Assembly: GCA_025454375.1 (NCBI GenBank)
Contig: JALOOO010000021.1
Coordinates: 1-51,786 of the forward strand
Direction of reading: 5' to 3'
Length of the DNA: 51,786 nucleotides
Origin: Leptolyngbya sp. Prado105
GTDB lineage: Bacteria; Cyanobacteriota; Cyanobacteriia; Leptolyngbyales; Leptolyngbyaceae
The notes under the pieces are model-generated. The model was given only the letters and a program-made list of their open reading frames with translations. It ran no database searches and was not told the DNA's origin. A program made the translations under genes and the position numbers. Within the stretch, counting starts at the first letter, position 1, and the number at the start of each line of letters is the position of its first letter. Below, one piece after another: positions 17,038-25,955 of the stretch.

Positions 17038-17964
17038 ATGCTGGCAGTCTACTCCCCTCCTCAACCTCAAGTCATTCCATTTTCCACAATCTTCCCGATC
17101 AGGCTGCCAACTCGCCAACCGTTGGCGATCGCACACACCACAGAAGACCTGATTGAGCTTTGGCTGCATGATAAAAGTTCAAATACACAAGACAACTATC
17201 GCCGTGACTTGCGGTACTTTCTGGAATTTATCAACCACAAATCGCTACATCTGGTGATGCTGAATGATTTGCAAGCTTATGCTGATTTCCTCATCGAAAA
17301 GGGGTATGCCTCTGAAACGCAGCGAAGACGTTTAGTTGCGATCAAATCCCTCCTCACCTTCGGGCACGATCTCGATATTTTGTCGCGCAATGTTGGACGC
17401 ACGCTCAAACTGCCCAAAATTAAAATCACAATTGCTGAACGGATTCTTACAGAAGCCCAAGTCTTTGCCATTCTTGACCATACCAAAACCGAGCGGGACT
17501 ATGCCCTACTACGCTTCATGTACGCAACTGGAGCGCGAGTGTCTGAACTTTGCAATTTGCGATGGCGTGACTTACGAGAAGCGACGGACGATCGTGGACA
17601 AGTCACGCTTTTCGGTAAAGGGCAAAAGACTCGCACGATCATTTTCAGTGCCGAAACCTGGAAATGCTTAAAAGCACTCCGAAAGGAAGCAAGTGAAGAT
17701 GACTATGTGTTTCAAGGGCGCAAGGGAAAATCGCTGCATCGCACTCGAATGGCTCGCATTTTGACTCAAGCTCGTCAGCAAGCAGGCATTGACTTGAAGG
17801 TGTCTCCGCACTGGTTTCGTCATTCTCATGCTTCTCATGCCCTAGAGCGCGGCACTCCGATCACTCTAGTTCAGCACACGCTGGGTCATTCTAGTCTTGC
17901 TACGACCGGAATCTATCTGCATGTGCGCCCGCAAGATTCGAGTGCGCTTTATCTTGCAGTTTGA
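17038..17964 (+). CDS. Tyrosine recombinase next to the inverted repeat
   Basis: A 308-residue XerC/XerD-type integrase with an N-terminal SAM-like core-binding domain (about residues 35-120) and a catalytic domain carrying the full set R167 (GARVSEL), K194 (FGKGQK), H258 and R261 (HWFRH), H284 (LGHSS) and nucleophile Y293 (GIYLHV). It catalyses strand exchange between short DNA sites through a 3'-phosphotyrosine. The ATG at 17,038 was chosen; a GTG at 16,996 would add 14 unconvincing residues. Its 5' end is 50 bp from the right repeat arm, matching the shufflon layout in which the recombinase gene abuts the invertible segment. It is intact. Its target sites are inferred to lie in the 99-bp arms. 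Confidence 0.92.
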   Translation: MLAVYSPPQPQVIPFSTIFPIRLPTRQPLAIAHTTEDLIELWLHDKSSNTQDNYRRDLRYFLEFINHKSLHLVMLNDLQAYADFLIEKGYASETQRRRLVAIKSLLTFGHDLDILSRNVGRTLKLPKIKITIAERILTEAQVFAILDHTKTERDYALLRFMYATGARVSELCNLRWRDLREATDDRGQVTLFGKGQKTRTIIFSAETWKCLKALRKEASEDDYVFQGRKGKSLHRTRMARILTQARQQAGIDLKVSPHWFRHSHASHALERGTPITLVQHTLGHSSLATTGIYLHVRPQDSSALYLAV

Positions 17965-18090
17965 GTCAGAAATACGATCGCACAATTTAACATCTCCCGT
18001 GCATTTTACCCACACGACGGGAATGCTGAGAACGGCAACCTCAAGCCTTCCTCCAGGCTTTGGTGCTGGTTTCCCTTTTCTGACATCTCT

Positions 18091-18849
18091 ATGGCTCCCG
18101 TTCTCCAATTCGGGGATCGCATGATCGATTCCAATCAACTTGTCCCTCTGCTCGTCCAATATCAACTCTTGCCGCAACTGCTGCGCGAATTGACGATCGA
18201 CGACGCGATCGCTGCCGTGACCCTCACCGACGAAGAACGATCGCAAGCCGAAGCCCAATTTGACGAGCAGCATCAACTCACCTCAGACGCAGATCACCAA
18301 GCCTGGATGCAGCAACGAGGCATCTCCTCGGCTCAATTTGAGCAAATCATTACTCGCCCGTGGCGCATCGAGAAATTCAAACTGCTAACCTGGGGCAATC
18401 GCTTAGACTCCTACTTTCTGATTCAGAAGCCGCAGTACGATCAGGTGACCTACTCACTTCTACGCACTCCTGATCCAGAAATTGCTCAAGAACTCTATTT
18501 TCGCATCAAAGCGGGTGAGCAAACCTTCGCTGAACTCGCCCGCGAATACTCTCAAGGTGCAGAAGCCGAAACCGAGGGCGTGATTGGTCCCGTTTCGATG
18601 AGCCAACCCCATCCGGCTCTCGCCCAACGACTGCGCCACAGCCAACCCGGACAGATTCTTCCGCCCACGCGCATGGGCGAATGGTTTGTGCTCCTTCGCC
18701 TCGAAGCCATTACTCCGGCTCAACTCGATGCGGCGATGCGACAAAAGCTACTCGACGAACTGTTTGAAGCCTGGATTACCCAAGCGTTATCCCAGCCCCC
18801 GAAAACCACACAGCCCGCTCTTGCCCTCAGCGCCGAACGACTCGCATGA
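18091..18849 (+). CDS. Parvulin-type peptidylprolyl isomerase of the secretion operon
   Basis: The protein has 252 residues. The N-terminus MAPVLQFGDR followed by LLPQLLRELTIDDAI is characteristic of the SurA/PpiC-like isomerases found in cyanobacterial type I secretion operons. A rotamase-like domain occupies about residues 115-205, including FAELAREYSQG and IGPVSMSQPHPALAQRL. No signal peptide is evident, so it probably acts on the cytoplasmic or membrane-proximal side as a folding helper for the exported substrate. The start at 18,091 fits family length better than the internal ATG at 18,121. Its stop overlaps the exporter start as ATGA, so the two are translationally coupled. Confidence 0.88.
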   Translation: MAPVLQFGDRMIDSNQLVPLLVQYQLLPQLLRELTIDDAIAAVTLTDEERSQAEAQFDEQHQLTSDADHQAWMQQRGISSAQFEQIITRPWRIEKFKLLTWGNRLDSYFLIQKPQYDQVTYSLLRTPDPEIAQELYFRIKAGEQTFAELAREYSQGAEAETEGVIGPVSMSQPHPALAQRLRHSQPGQILPPTRMGEWFVLLRLEAITPAQLDAAMRQKLLDELFEAWITQALSQPPKTTQPALALSAERLA

Positions 18850-21785
18850 CTTCCACCGCACCCCCCATTTCGACGTTTCTTGCCCACACGCCTCCGTTTG
18901 ATCGTTTAGATGCCGCCGTGATTGCTGAAATTGCCCTCAGGATGCAGCAGTTCCGCTATCGAATGGGACAAGCGATCGTGCTTAGCGAAACCCTGCCTGC
19001 TCAAATCGTGATTCTGCATTCGGGGACAGCAAGACGAGTCGCCTATTCCTCGCTTTCACCTGTGCCTGATACGTTAGAGCGACTCAATCCAGGAGCAATC
19101 ATCGGGTGGAATAGTCTGATTCGGGAAGTGGCTTGTGAAACGGTTCTTGCCTCGACCGAAGCGATCGGGCTTACATTGAACACGAGAGAATTCAGAGCGT
19201 TATTACAGCAGCATCCTACCTTTGCTGAAGCGTTTCATACACAACCGAATCCGAGCGAGTTGTATGACCTGATTGGATCTGAACTGCATCGCAGTGCAAT
19301 CGGAGAAGCAAATTTAAGCGCCCTGACTCAACGATCGATCAGCGACGCGATCGCGCTTCATCTTCCCCAAGGCAATTATTCAACCCATACACTTGATCCA
19401 CAACTGACGTGGTTACTCAGTAGCGGAACGACAAATCTCGAAGTCGGGAGTCGAATTGAAGGCGAATCGATTCAAGTCAGGAGTGAAACGGCTCGATTGA
19501 TTGGAGTGACGCGATCGCTCTTTCTTCCTCCTCAATCTGAGTCCCAGATTAAATTACCTGACCCAAATCCCGACGCTTCTAAGATTCCCTACGCTCCAGA
19601 TCGACCACCTGAACTCGAAGATGCCGCACCGAGCCGAGCCAAATATCCGCACGTATCAGGGCGAGGTCCGATTGATGGAGCGCTGGCTTGTTTTGGAATG
19701 CTGAGTCAGCTTTGGGGATTACCATTTCGTCGCGATGTTCTCAAACGCGCGCTAGTGCAACAGATGCAGCGAGCAGGAGCCGTCTCACTACAGTTTTGCG
19801 GTGCGATCGGTGAACTGATGGGCTTAACGGCTCAACTTGCGACGATTCCCGCGACTGCAATCAGTCGAGTGCAAACTCCAGTTTTAATCGGCTGGCAAGA
19901 TAGCTTTGCGATCGTCTACAAAGCCACCGATAAAGAGTTGGTGATTTCGATTCCTGAGCAGGGAATTCGGCGAATGAAGCCCGACTCGTTTGCCGATTTG
20001 TGGGGTGAAGAAGGCGAATTACTGTTACTGCAACCGACAAAGGAAACACCGACCAAGAAGTTTGGACTGCACTGGTTTATTCCTTCTGTGATTCGTCATC
20101 GCCGCGTGTTGATCGAAGTGTTAATCGCTTCGTTTGCCGTGCAGTTATTGGGATTAGCGAATCCACTCTTAACGCAAACAATCATCGATAAAGTGATTGT
20201 GCAGAACAGTGCGGATACGCTCAATATTCTCGGCAGCTTGTTGGTCGGATTGGCGATGGTTGAAGGAGTCTTAACTACACTTCGCACCAATCTCTTTGTC
20301 GATACTACGAATCGGATCGACATGGCACTCGGAAGCGAGGTGATCGATCATCTCCTGCGCCTACCGCTGCGTTACTTTGAGAAGCGTCCGGTCGGAGAAC
20401 TCTCGACGCGCATCGGGGAACTGGAGAACATTCGGCAGTTTTTGACCGGAACTGCGTTAACGGTTGTTTTAGATGCGGTTTTCTCAGTCATCTACATTGC
20501 GGTGATGGTTTGGTACAGTCTGTTGCTCACGGTTGTTGCTCTATCAACCGTACCTTTGTTTGCGTTACTGACTCTGATCGTGTCACCGATCATTCGGCAA
20601 CAAACGCGCACGAAAGCAGAACGCAACGCGGAAACTCAATCGTACCTAGTCGAAGTAGTATCTGGCATTCAAACCGTTAAGGCACAGAATCTTGAACTAC
20701 GATCGCGCTGGAACTGGCAGAATCTCTATTCGCGCTATGTTGCGGCTGGCTTCAAAACGGTGGTAACTTCAACCACCGCTGGCAGCCTCAGTAACTTTCT
20801 GAATCAACTGTCGAGCTTATTACTGCTGTGGGTCGGGGCGTATTTGGTGCTGAAAGGACAATTGACATTAGGACAACTGATTGCCTTTCGCATCATCGCC
20901 GGATACGTGACCAATCCATTATTGCGACTGATTCAACTGTGGCAGAATTTCCAGGAAACCGCATTATCATTAGAGCGCTTGAGCGATATTCTCGACACGC
21001 CGCAAGAAATTGATTCAGGCAATCGCAATAACATTCCGATGCCTGCGATCTCAGGAACCGTAAAGTACGATAACGTCTGCTTCCGCTTCGAGAAAAGCCC
21101 GAATCGTCAGCTCAACAACATTTGTCTAGAGCTTCCCGCAGGCAAGTTCGTCGGGGTCGTGGGACAAAGTGGAGCGGGAAAAAGTACTCTCACCAAAGTA
21201 CTGAATCGTCTGTACGACCTCGAAGAAGGACGCATTCTGATCGACGGGTACGACATTCACAAAGTGGAACTTTATTCGCTGCGTTCTCAGATCGGAACCG
21301 TGCTGCAAGATACGCTGCTATTCGATACGACGGTGCAGGAAAACATTGCTTTAACGAATCCCGATGCGACTCCCGAAGAGATTGTCAGAGCCGCAGAAAT
21401 CGCCTTTGCTCACGACTTCATCATGGAGTTACCGCAAGGCTACAACTCTCGCGTGGGAGAACGCGGGTCAGCCCTTTCCGGTGGGCAACGACAACGCATT
21501 GCGATCGCTCGAACTGTTCTGCAAAACCCGAACCTGCTGATTCTCGATGAAGCAACCTCAGCGCTCGATTATCATGCGGAACGCCAAGTTTGCACCAACT
21601 TGATGCAGGCATTTCGTGGACGCACCGTGTTCTTCATTACTCACCGTTTAGCTACGATTCGCAATGCGGATGTGATTTTGATGATGGACAAGGGTGTGAT
21701 CGCGGAAATGGGAACGCACGACGAACTGATGGAATTGCGCGGACAGTATTTCTGTCTCTACAACCAGCAAGAGACGCAACTGTAG
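18846..21785 (+). CDS. HlyB/HetC-like ABC exporter with cyclic-nucleotide-binding-like N-terminus
   Basis: A 979-residue inner-membrane exporter that energises type I secretion. Order: CNBD-like fold about 1-140; a linker; a C39-peptidase-like domain about 275-395; six-helix transmembrane domain about 418-705; and an ATPase domain with Walker A GQSGAGKST (about 773), Q-loop QDTLLF, signature LSGGQRQR (about 877), Walker B LLILDEATSAL and the H-loop ITHRL. The C39-like domain reads GPIDGALACFGM, lacking the first cysteine of the usual DCG/A motif. It therefore probably binds substrate without cleaving it, as in HlyB. It is coupled by ATGA to the isomerase upstream and lies 9 bp from the adaptor downstream. 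The giant RHS protein is the obvious candidate cargo, by neighbourhood only. Confidence 0.94.
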   Translation: MTSTAPPISTFLAHTPPFDRLDAAVIAEIALRMQQFRYRMGQAIVLSETLPAQIVILHSGTARRVAYSSLSPVPDTLERLNPGAIIGWNSLIREVACETVLASTEAIGLTLNTREFRALLQQHPTFAEAFHTQPNPSELYDLIGSELHRSAIGEANLSALTQRSISDAIALHLPQGNYSTHTLDPQLTWLLSSGTTNLEVGSRIEGESIQVRSETARLIGVTRSLFLPPQSESQIKLPDPNPDASKIPYAPDRPPELEDAAPSRAKYPHVSGRGPIDGALACFGMLSQLWGLPFRRDVLKRALVQQMQRAGAVSLQFCGAIGELMGLTAQLATIPATAISRVQTPVLIGWQDSFAIVYKATDKELVISIPEQGIRRMKPDSFADLWGEEGELLLLQPTKETPTKKFGLHWFIPSVIRHRRVLIEVLIASFAVQLLGLANPLLTQTIIDKVIVQNSADTLNILGSLLVGLAMVEGVLTTLRTNLFVDTTNRIDMALGSEVIDHLLRLPLRYFEKRPVGELSTRIGELENIRQFLTGTALTVVLDAVFSVIYIAVMVWYSLLLTVVALSTVPLFALLTLIVSPIIRQQTRTKAERNAETQSYLVEVVSGIQTVKAQNLELRSRWNWQNLYSRYVAAGFKTVVTSTTAGSLSNFLNQLSSLLLLWVGAYLVLKGQLTLGQLIAFRIIAGYVTNPLLRLIQLWQNFQETALSLERLSDILDTPQEIDSGNRNNIPMPAISGTVKYDNVCFRFEKSPNRQLNNICLELPAGKFVGVVGQSGAGKSTLTKVLNRLYDLEEGRILIDGYDIHKVELYSLRSQIGTVLQDTLLFDTTVQENIALTNPDATPEEIVRAAEIAFAHDFIMELPQGYNSRVGERGSALSGGQRQRIAIARTVLQNPNLLILDEATSALDYHAERQVCTNLMQAFRGRTVFFITHRLATIRNADVILMMDKGVIAEMGTHDELMELRGQYFCLYNQQETQL

Positions 21786-21794
21786 GAGAAGACG

Positions 21795-23297
21795 ATGACC
21801 GTAACCCCGAATTTTGATCCGAATGAACCCTCCGATGGCGATCGCGTTTCTCCACCGAAGCGCATGAAGTTGCCTCGATTTGAACATCCGGGCATCTTAC
21901 AACAATCGAATCTCTGGACGCGGGCAATTCTGTGGACGTTTTTGGGCGCAACCGGATTGGCTTTGCTCTGGGCGTGTACCGCACAAATCGAAGAAGCAAT
22001 TCCAGCGATCGGTAAACTCGAACCGCAAGGCGCTGTTAAAGAAGTGCAAATTCCGATTAACGGCGTGGTGAAAACGATTCGGGTGAAAGACGGACAGCGG
22101 GTAAAGCAAGGAGAAGTCTTGTTGACGATCGATCCCACGACCCCGAAAGCTCAACTCGATTCGCTGCAAAAAGTTCGCACGACGTTGCTTCAGGAAAACG
22201 AGTTTTATCGATCGCAGCTAGCGGGAACCGGAAGTGCAGTAACGATTACAATTCCTCCACAGTTTCTCAGCCTCACGCGCAGTCGGGCAGCATTACTGGC
22301 AGACACAGCGCTCCTTCGCGCTCAGCTCGATGGTGCTGGAGGAAATGGATTAACTGCAACACAACAAGAGCGATACCAGTCGAATCAAACCGAACTCGCA
22401 ACCCGCGCGACCGCCGCACAACTCGCAAGCGATCAGATCGATCGTCAACTCGCTCAAACCGAAGTCAAACTCGGTTCCGCTCGTAGGACTCTGGCGCTGA
22501 ATCAAAAGATTCTGGCAGATGTAGAACCGTTGGCAAAAAGCGGAGCAATCTCACAGATTCAATTGCTCAAACAACAGCAGGAAGTCGAATCGAATCAATC
22601 CGAAGTGAATCAACTCGAACAGGAACAACGGCGCTTGCGACTGGGAATCGCAGAAGCGCAGGCGAAAGTGGAGAATACGATCGCCCTCGATCGCAAAGAT
22701 TTGACGCGCCAACTGTCGGACAACCAGCAGAAGATCGCCGAGATTGACAGTCAACTCACCAAAGCGATCGTGGAAAACGATAAGAAGCTCGCAGAAATCA
22801 ACGGTCAGATCGCTCAGTCTCAACAAACGTTGCAGTACGGTGAACTCCGCGCTCCCGTCGACGGGATTGTGTTTGAACTGAAAGCAAACATCCCCGGTTA
22901 TGTCGCAAACCCGACCGAGCCGGTCTTAAAAATTGTGCCCGAAGATGCGCTGGTGGCAAAGGTATCCATCACGAATCAAGACATCGGCTTTGTGCGCGAA
23001 GGAATGTCAGTTGATGTCCGGATTGATTCGTTTCCGTTTAGCGAGTTTGGCGATATCAAAGGGACGCTATCCTGGATTGGCTCGGATGCCTTGCCGCCGA
23101 CCCAGATTCAACCCCTCTATACGTTTCCAGCAAAGATTAAGCTCGATCGTCAAACGCTCACAACCAACGGTCGATCAATTTCCTTGCAGTCTGGAATGTC
23201 GCTCAACGCCAATATCAAGCTTCGCAAGCGCACCGTAATCAGTATCGTGACTGATCAGTTTGCAAAGATGACTGAAAGTCTAAACCATGTGCGGTAG
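21795..23297 (+). CDS. HlyD-family periplasmic adaptor (membrane fusion protein)
   Basis: A 500-residue adaptor with one N-terminal transmembrane helix (about residues 40-65), a lipoyl/barrel-sandwich half (AVKEVQIPINGVVKTIRVKD), a long alpha-helical hairpin (about 105-345, rich in Gln and Glu) and the returning half-motif LRAPVDGIVFELKANIPGYV, then a beta-barrel domain ending near the C-terminus. Such proteins bridge the ABC exporter to a TolC-type outer-membrane channel. No channel gene is in the window, so a shared one must be used. A GGAG ribosome site precedes the ATG at 21,795, nine bases after the exporter stop. Confidence 0.94.
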   Translation: MTVTPNFDPNEPSDGDRVSPPKRMKLPRFEHPGILQQSNLWTRAILWTFLGATGLALLWACTAQIEEAIPAIGKLEPQGAVKEVQIPINGVVKTIRVKDGQRVKQGEVLLTIDPTTPKAQLDSLQKVRTTLLQENEFYRSQLAGTGSAVTITIPPQFLSLTRSRAALLADTALLRAQLDGAGGNGLTATQQERYQSNQTELATRATAAQLASDQIDRQLAQTEVKLGSARRTLALNQKILADVEPLAKSGAISQIQLLKQQQEVESNQSEVNQLEQEQRRLRLGIAEAQAKVENTIALDRKDLTRQLSDNQQKIAEIDSQLTKAIVENDKKLAEINGQIAQSQQTLQYGELRAPVDGIVFELKANIPGYVANPTEPVLKIVPEDALVAKVSITNQDIGFVREGMSVDVRIDSFPFSEFGDIKGTLSWIGSDALPPTQIQPLYTFPAKIKLDRQTLTTNGRSISLQSGMSLNANIKLRKRTVISIVTDQFAKMTESLNHVR

Positions 23298-23540
23298 ACC
23301 TGAAGTCTGAAGGCAAGTTCGCGATCGCCAAAATTTTCTGCTAAAGTGCCTTTGAGCAATAGTCTGGCAGCAATTCCAAATTCGGCTTTAGAAAGGCTAT
23401 TCAACCTTTCTAGGAAATGACTTATTGAGAATTGTCGCAATAATCTGTACTGAAATTGCCATTTCTACTATCTAAAAACACTTAAATGTACTGCTTTGCG
23501 TTTGTTGCTGTTTGATGATTATTAATTATTAAAGGAGGGA

Positions 23541-24434
23541 TTGTTGAATTTGGAATTGCTGATCATCTTGACTATGTGCGACCCTACCTGCCGCTTGAAG
23601 TCGAGTATCTCGCGATTGATAGCTACTCTGCCAAAGCCCGATTTGTGTCGGGAGCAGTGGATTGAAATTGCAGTGGTCGGAGCAAGAGGATTTGTGGGTC
23701 AAGGCGTTGTGCAGCAGTTGTACGATCGTGGATTCAGCGTTCTTGCACTCGATCAGCGCGATTCAGGCTTTGTGCCCGAAGATTTGTTGCAGGTGCGGAA
23801 TGCGGATATCGTCATTTCAACAACTGGACAACCCGAACTGCTCGATGAGCGGCATCTCGTTCCTGATCACCGACTGGTTTTGGATTCTGGATTCACTAAT
23901 TTAGGCGATCGCATTTGTGGAGACATTCGCGCTTCTGCAAGAGCGATCGCGCAAAACTTCACGCCCGTTCCCGGTGGTATCGGTCCGACGGAAATGGCAG
24001 TGCTGCTAGAACGCTTTGTCAGCCAGGAGCTTTCTGTCCGGTTCACGCCCTGGCAGATCGAAGCAACAAACCCTGTCGTTTATTTGACGCGCTCCCAAGT
24101 TCAGCAGCAGCAACAGGAATGGGCATCGACTGTCTACGCATCCGCTGTAGAAGTCTTCAACCACAAACTCAGCACTGAACTTGATGCTTTTCAGAGCGAG
24201 GAAAACGGCGTGCTTGTGCTGCCGGGACAGAACTACAGTCTTCGGCTCGATCGTGATCAGAACATTTTTTCGGTTGAAGGGGCGAACGATCGAGGAACCC
24301 TTGCGGTTTATAGTCTCAAACAGGGGGCAACGATTATGTCGAGAGGACTTACGGCGATCGACGCGGATACCTGGGTGCAGTTTCAAAGGCAAATCTCCAC
24401 AGAATTTCGGCAAGATGAAGAGATAGAACGGTAA
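23541..24434 (+). pseudogene. FolD-like Rossmann-domain protein, probably broken at the 5' end
   Basis: From about base 23,660 the protein matches the NAD(P)-binding half of methylenetetrahydrofolate dehydrogenase/cyclohydrolase: VGARGFVGQGVVQQLYDRGF, ADIVISTTGQPELL and the hallmark FTPVPGGIGPTEMAVLLE. A further roughly 140 residues (from FTPWQIEATN) match nothing I know. The catalytic N-terminal half of FolD is missing. The first 40 codons of this frame look non-coding, whereas another frame over 23,530-23,655 reads EFGIADHLDYVRPYLPLEVE... to FVSGAVD and stops just where the good frame begins. A single-base shift near 23,655 would join them. I read it as a decayed gene, though a short protein starting near GTG 23,672 cannot be excluded. 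Confidence 0.6.
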
Positions 24435-24473
24435 TATCAAGTTGAAATATTAACTGCACTCTTTACATTGAGT

Positions 24474-25661
24474 ATGAGTCACGAAGTTCTGCTCGAAACT
24501 CCAATTAAGATCTTATTTCTAGCGGCTGACCCTAGCGATGCTGCTCGACTAAGATTGGGGCAGGAGTTGCGCGACATTGATGAGCAACTGAGGCAATCTC
24601 GGCATCGCGAACGGTTCTCGATCGTCTCGCGTGAATCTGTGCGTCCGCGAGATGTGAGCCAAGCGATTTTTGACGTTGAGCCAAGAGTGATACATTTTTC
24701 GGGACATGGTTTAGAGAGTGGAGAGCTTTGTTTCGAGAACGGGTCGGGACGAATACAACCAGTCAGTCCTGAAGCGTTAGCTAAGCTGTTTGAGTTAGTT
24801 GCTGATCAGGTGGAATGCGTTTTGTTGAATGCTTGCTATTCAGAAATTCAAGCAAAAGCAATTTTCCAGCACATTCCATTTGTGATTGGCATGAGTCGAG
24901 CGATCGGGGACAAGGCTGCGATCGCGTTTTCCGTTGGGTTTTACAAAGCTTTGGGTGCGAATCGTTCAATCGAGCAAGCCTATAAATTTGGTTGTGTTGA
25001 GATTGATATGGAAGGACTCTCAGAAAGCTTGACTCCCATACTCTATAGTCGGGAAACATCTAGAAAATATAAGACTTCTTGGGAAATTGTTTTGAGGGCG
25101 ACGATCGAGGACTTAGATGAGCAAAAGTTAGAGTACATTCTTGAATTACTGCGCCAGATCTCAGGTGACCCATCAATTACATTAAAGAGAATTGAGAAGG
25201 GAAGTGTGCGACTCAATCTTGAAGGTTCCCCTGAAGGATTCGACCGAATCAAAAAGCTATTTGAGGAGGGACAGCTCGCTGAACTTATAGAAATTGAAGT
25301 TCAAGCCGTCGGACTCTATCGACCCGACCAAGGAGATTCCCTCAATTTAAAAGAGAGGGGCAAGGGACCTCAATCACTTGATTCCCTGCCTTCCAGTAAC
25401 CCTTCCAGTAACTCTGATCCAATTCTTTGCTGCTATGTCAATACATCCTCACAAATTCAAATCGCCCGAATTTCTAATATTCCTGGTTGGTACTTCGAGC
25501 GCGTCGTTTTTCCAGGACAGCGGGTACTGTTTGAGACTATTTCTGAAGCTCAACTTGAGATTTACACCGGAATGATCTCAAATGCTATTCTGTCGGATAC
25601 GATTCCTTGCCCTAGGCTAATAATTGAAGAAGAAAATTCGCCTGCGTGGAAAACCACCTAA
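24474..25661 (+). CDS. CHAT caspase-like protein fused to a DUF1830 module
   Basis: A 395-residue protein. Residues about 1-195 form a CHAT domain with the caspase-type dyad H78 (HFSGHG) and C121 (LNACYS). Residues about 205-285 form a small helical/beta module (SITLKRIEKGSVRLNLEG) common at the C-termini of cyanobacterial signalling and conflict proteins. After a Ser/Asn-rich linker, residues about 318-390 match the cyanobacterial DUF1830 family (CYVNTSSQIQIARISNIPGW, VVFPGQRVLFE, ILSDTIPC). CHAT proteases act in signalling and abortive defence; a partner that releases it is not evident. The ATG at 24,474 is preferred to a TTG at 24,468. It lies 40 bp after the FolD-like gene. DUF1830 is normally a stand-alone small protein. 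Confidence 0.88.
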   Translation: MSHEVLLETPIKILFLAADPSDAARLRLGQELRDIDEQLRQSRHRERFSIVSRESVRPRDVSQAIFDVEPRVIHFSGHGLESGELCFENGSGRIQPVSPEALAKLFELVADQVECVLLNACYSEIQAKAIFQHIPFVIGMSRAIGDKAAIAFSVGFYKALGANRSIEQAYKFGCVEIDMEGLSESLTPILYSRETSRKYKTSWEIVLRATIEDLDEQKLEYILELLRQISGDPSITLKRIEKGSVRLNLEGSPEGFDRIKKLFEEGQLAELIEIEVQAVGLYRPDQGDSLNLKERGKGPQSLDSLPSSNPSSNSDPILCCYVNTSSQIQIARISNIPGWYFERVVFPGQRVLFETISEAQLEIYTGMISNAILSDTIPCPRLIIEEENSPAWKTT

Positions 25662-25675
25662 AAACAAGCAGTTCC

Positions 25676-25825
25676 TTAATTCACATTGTCCTCCTGACTG
25701 AAGTAATAAACGAACCAACCTATTAGGAGAAACATGATGGCAAGAACAATCGAGATCGTGGGATTTGAAGTAATCACTCCCGCGTCGATCGCATCATAAG
25801 AAGTGGGGAAATCTGGATCAGGCAT
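25676..25825 (-). CDS. Small single-pass membrane protein
   Basis: A 49-residue reading frame on the minus strand. A polar acidic N-terminus (MPDPDFPTSYDAIDAG) is followed by one clear transmembrane helix (TISIVLAIMFLLIGWFVYYF) and a short charged tail. The composition and helix are what a genuine small thylakoid or plasma-membrane protein looks like, but no Shine-Dalgarno sequence precedes the ATG and I do not recognise the family. A 20-codon plus-strand frame at 25,735 has a better ribosome site but no protein-like character. Confidence 0.45.
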   Translation of the reverse strand: MPDPDFPTSYDAIDAGVITSNPTISIVLAIMFLLIGWFVYYFSQEDNVN

Positions 25826-25955
25826 ATCAAAACAGTCGAAACGACATAGTAAAGATGCCCGAAATTCATACTAAACGGTTGCGTATCAAGAAAAATTATT
25901 CAGGTTGATCTCTCAGGAATTATGATCAAGAACAAAACCCGTTATCGCACTAGCT

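Noticed and set aside
23389-23415. Hairpin AGAAAGG/CCTTTCT after the HlyD-like gene as a terminator
   Set aside because: The stem is 7 bp and no T run follows on either strand.
23255-23440. Minus-strand 61-codon frame overlapping the end of the HlyD-like gene
   Set aside because: Parts look protein-like, but there is no ribosome site and it overlaps a confident gene; support is too weak.
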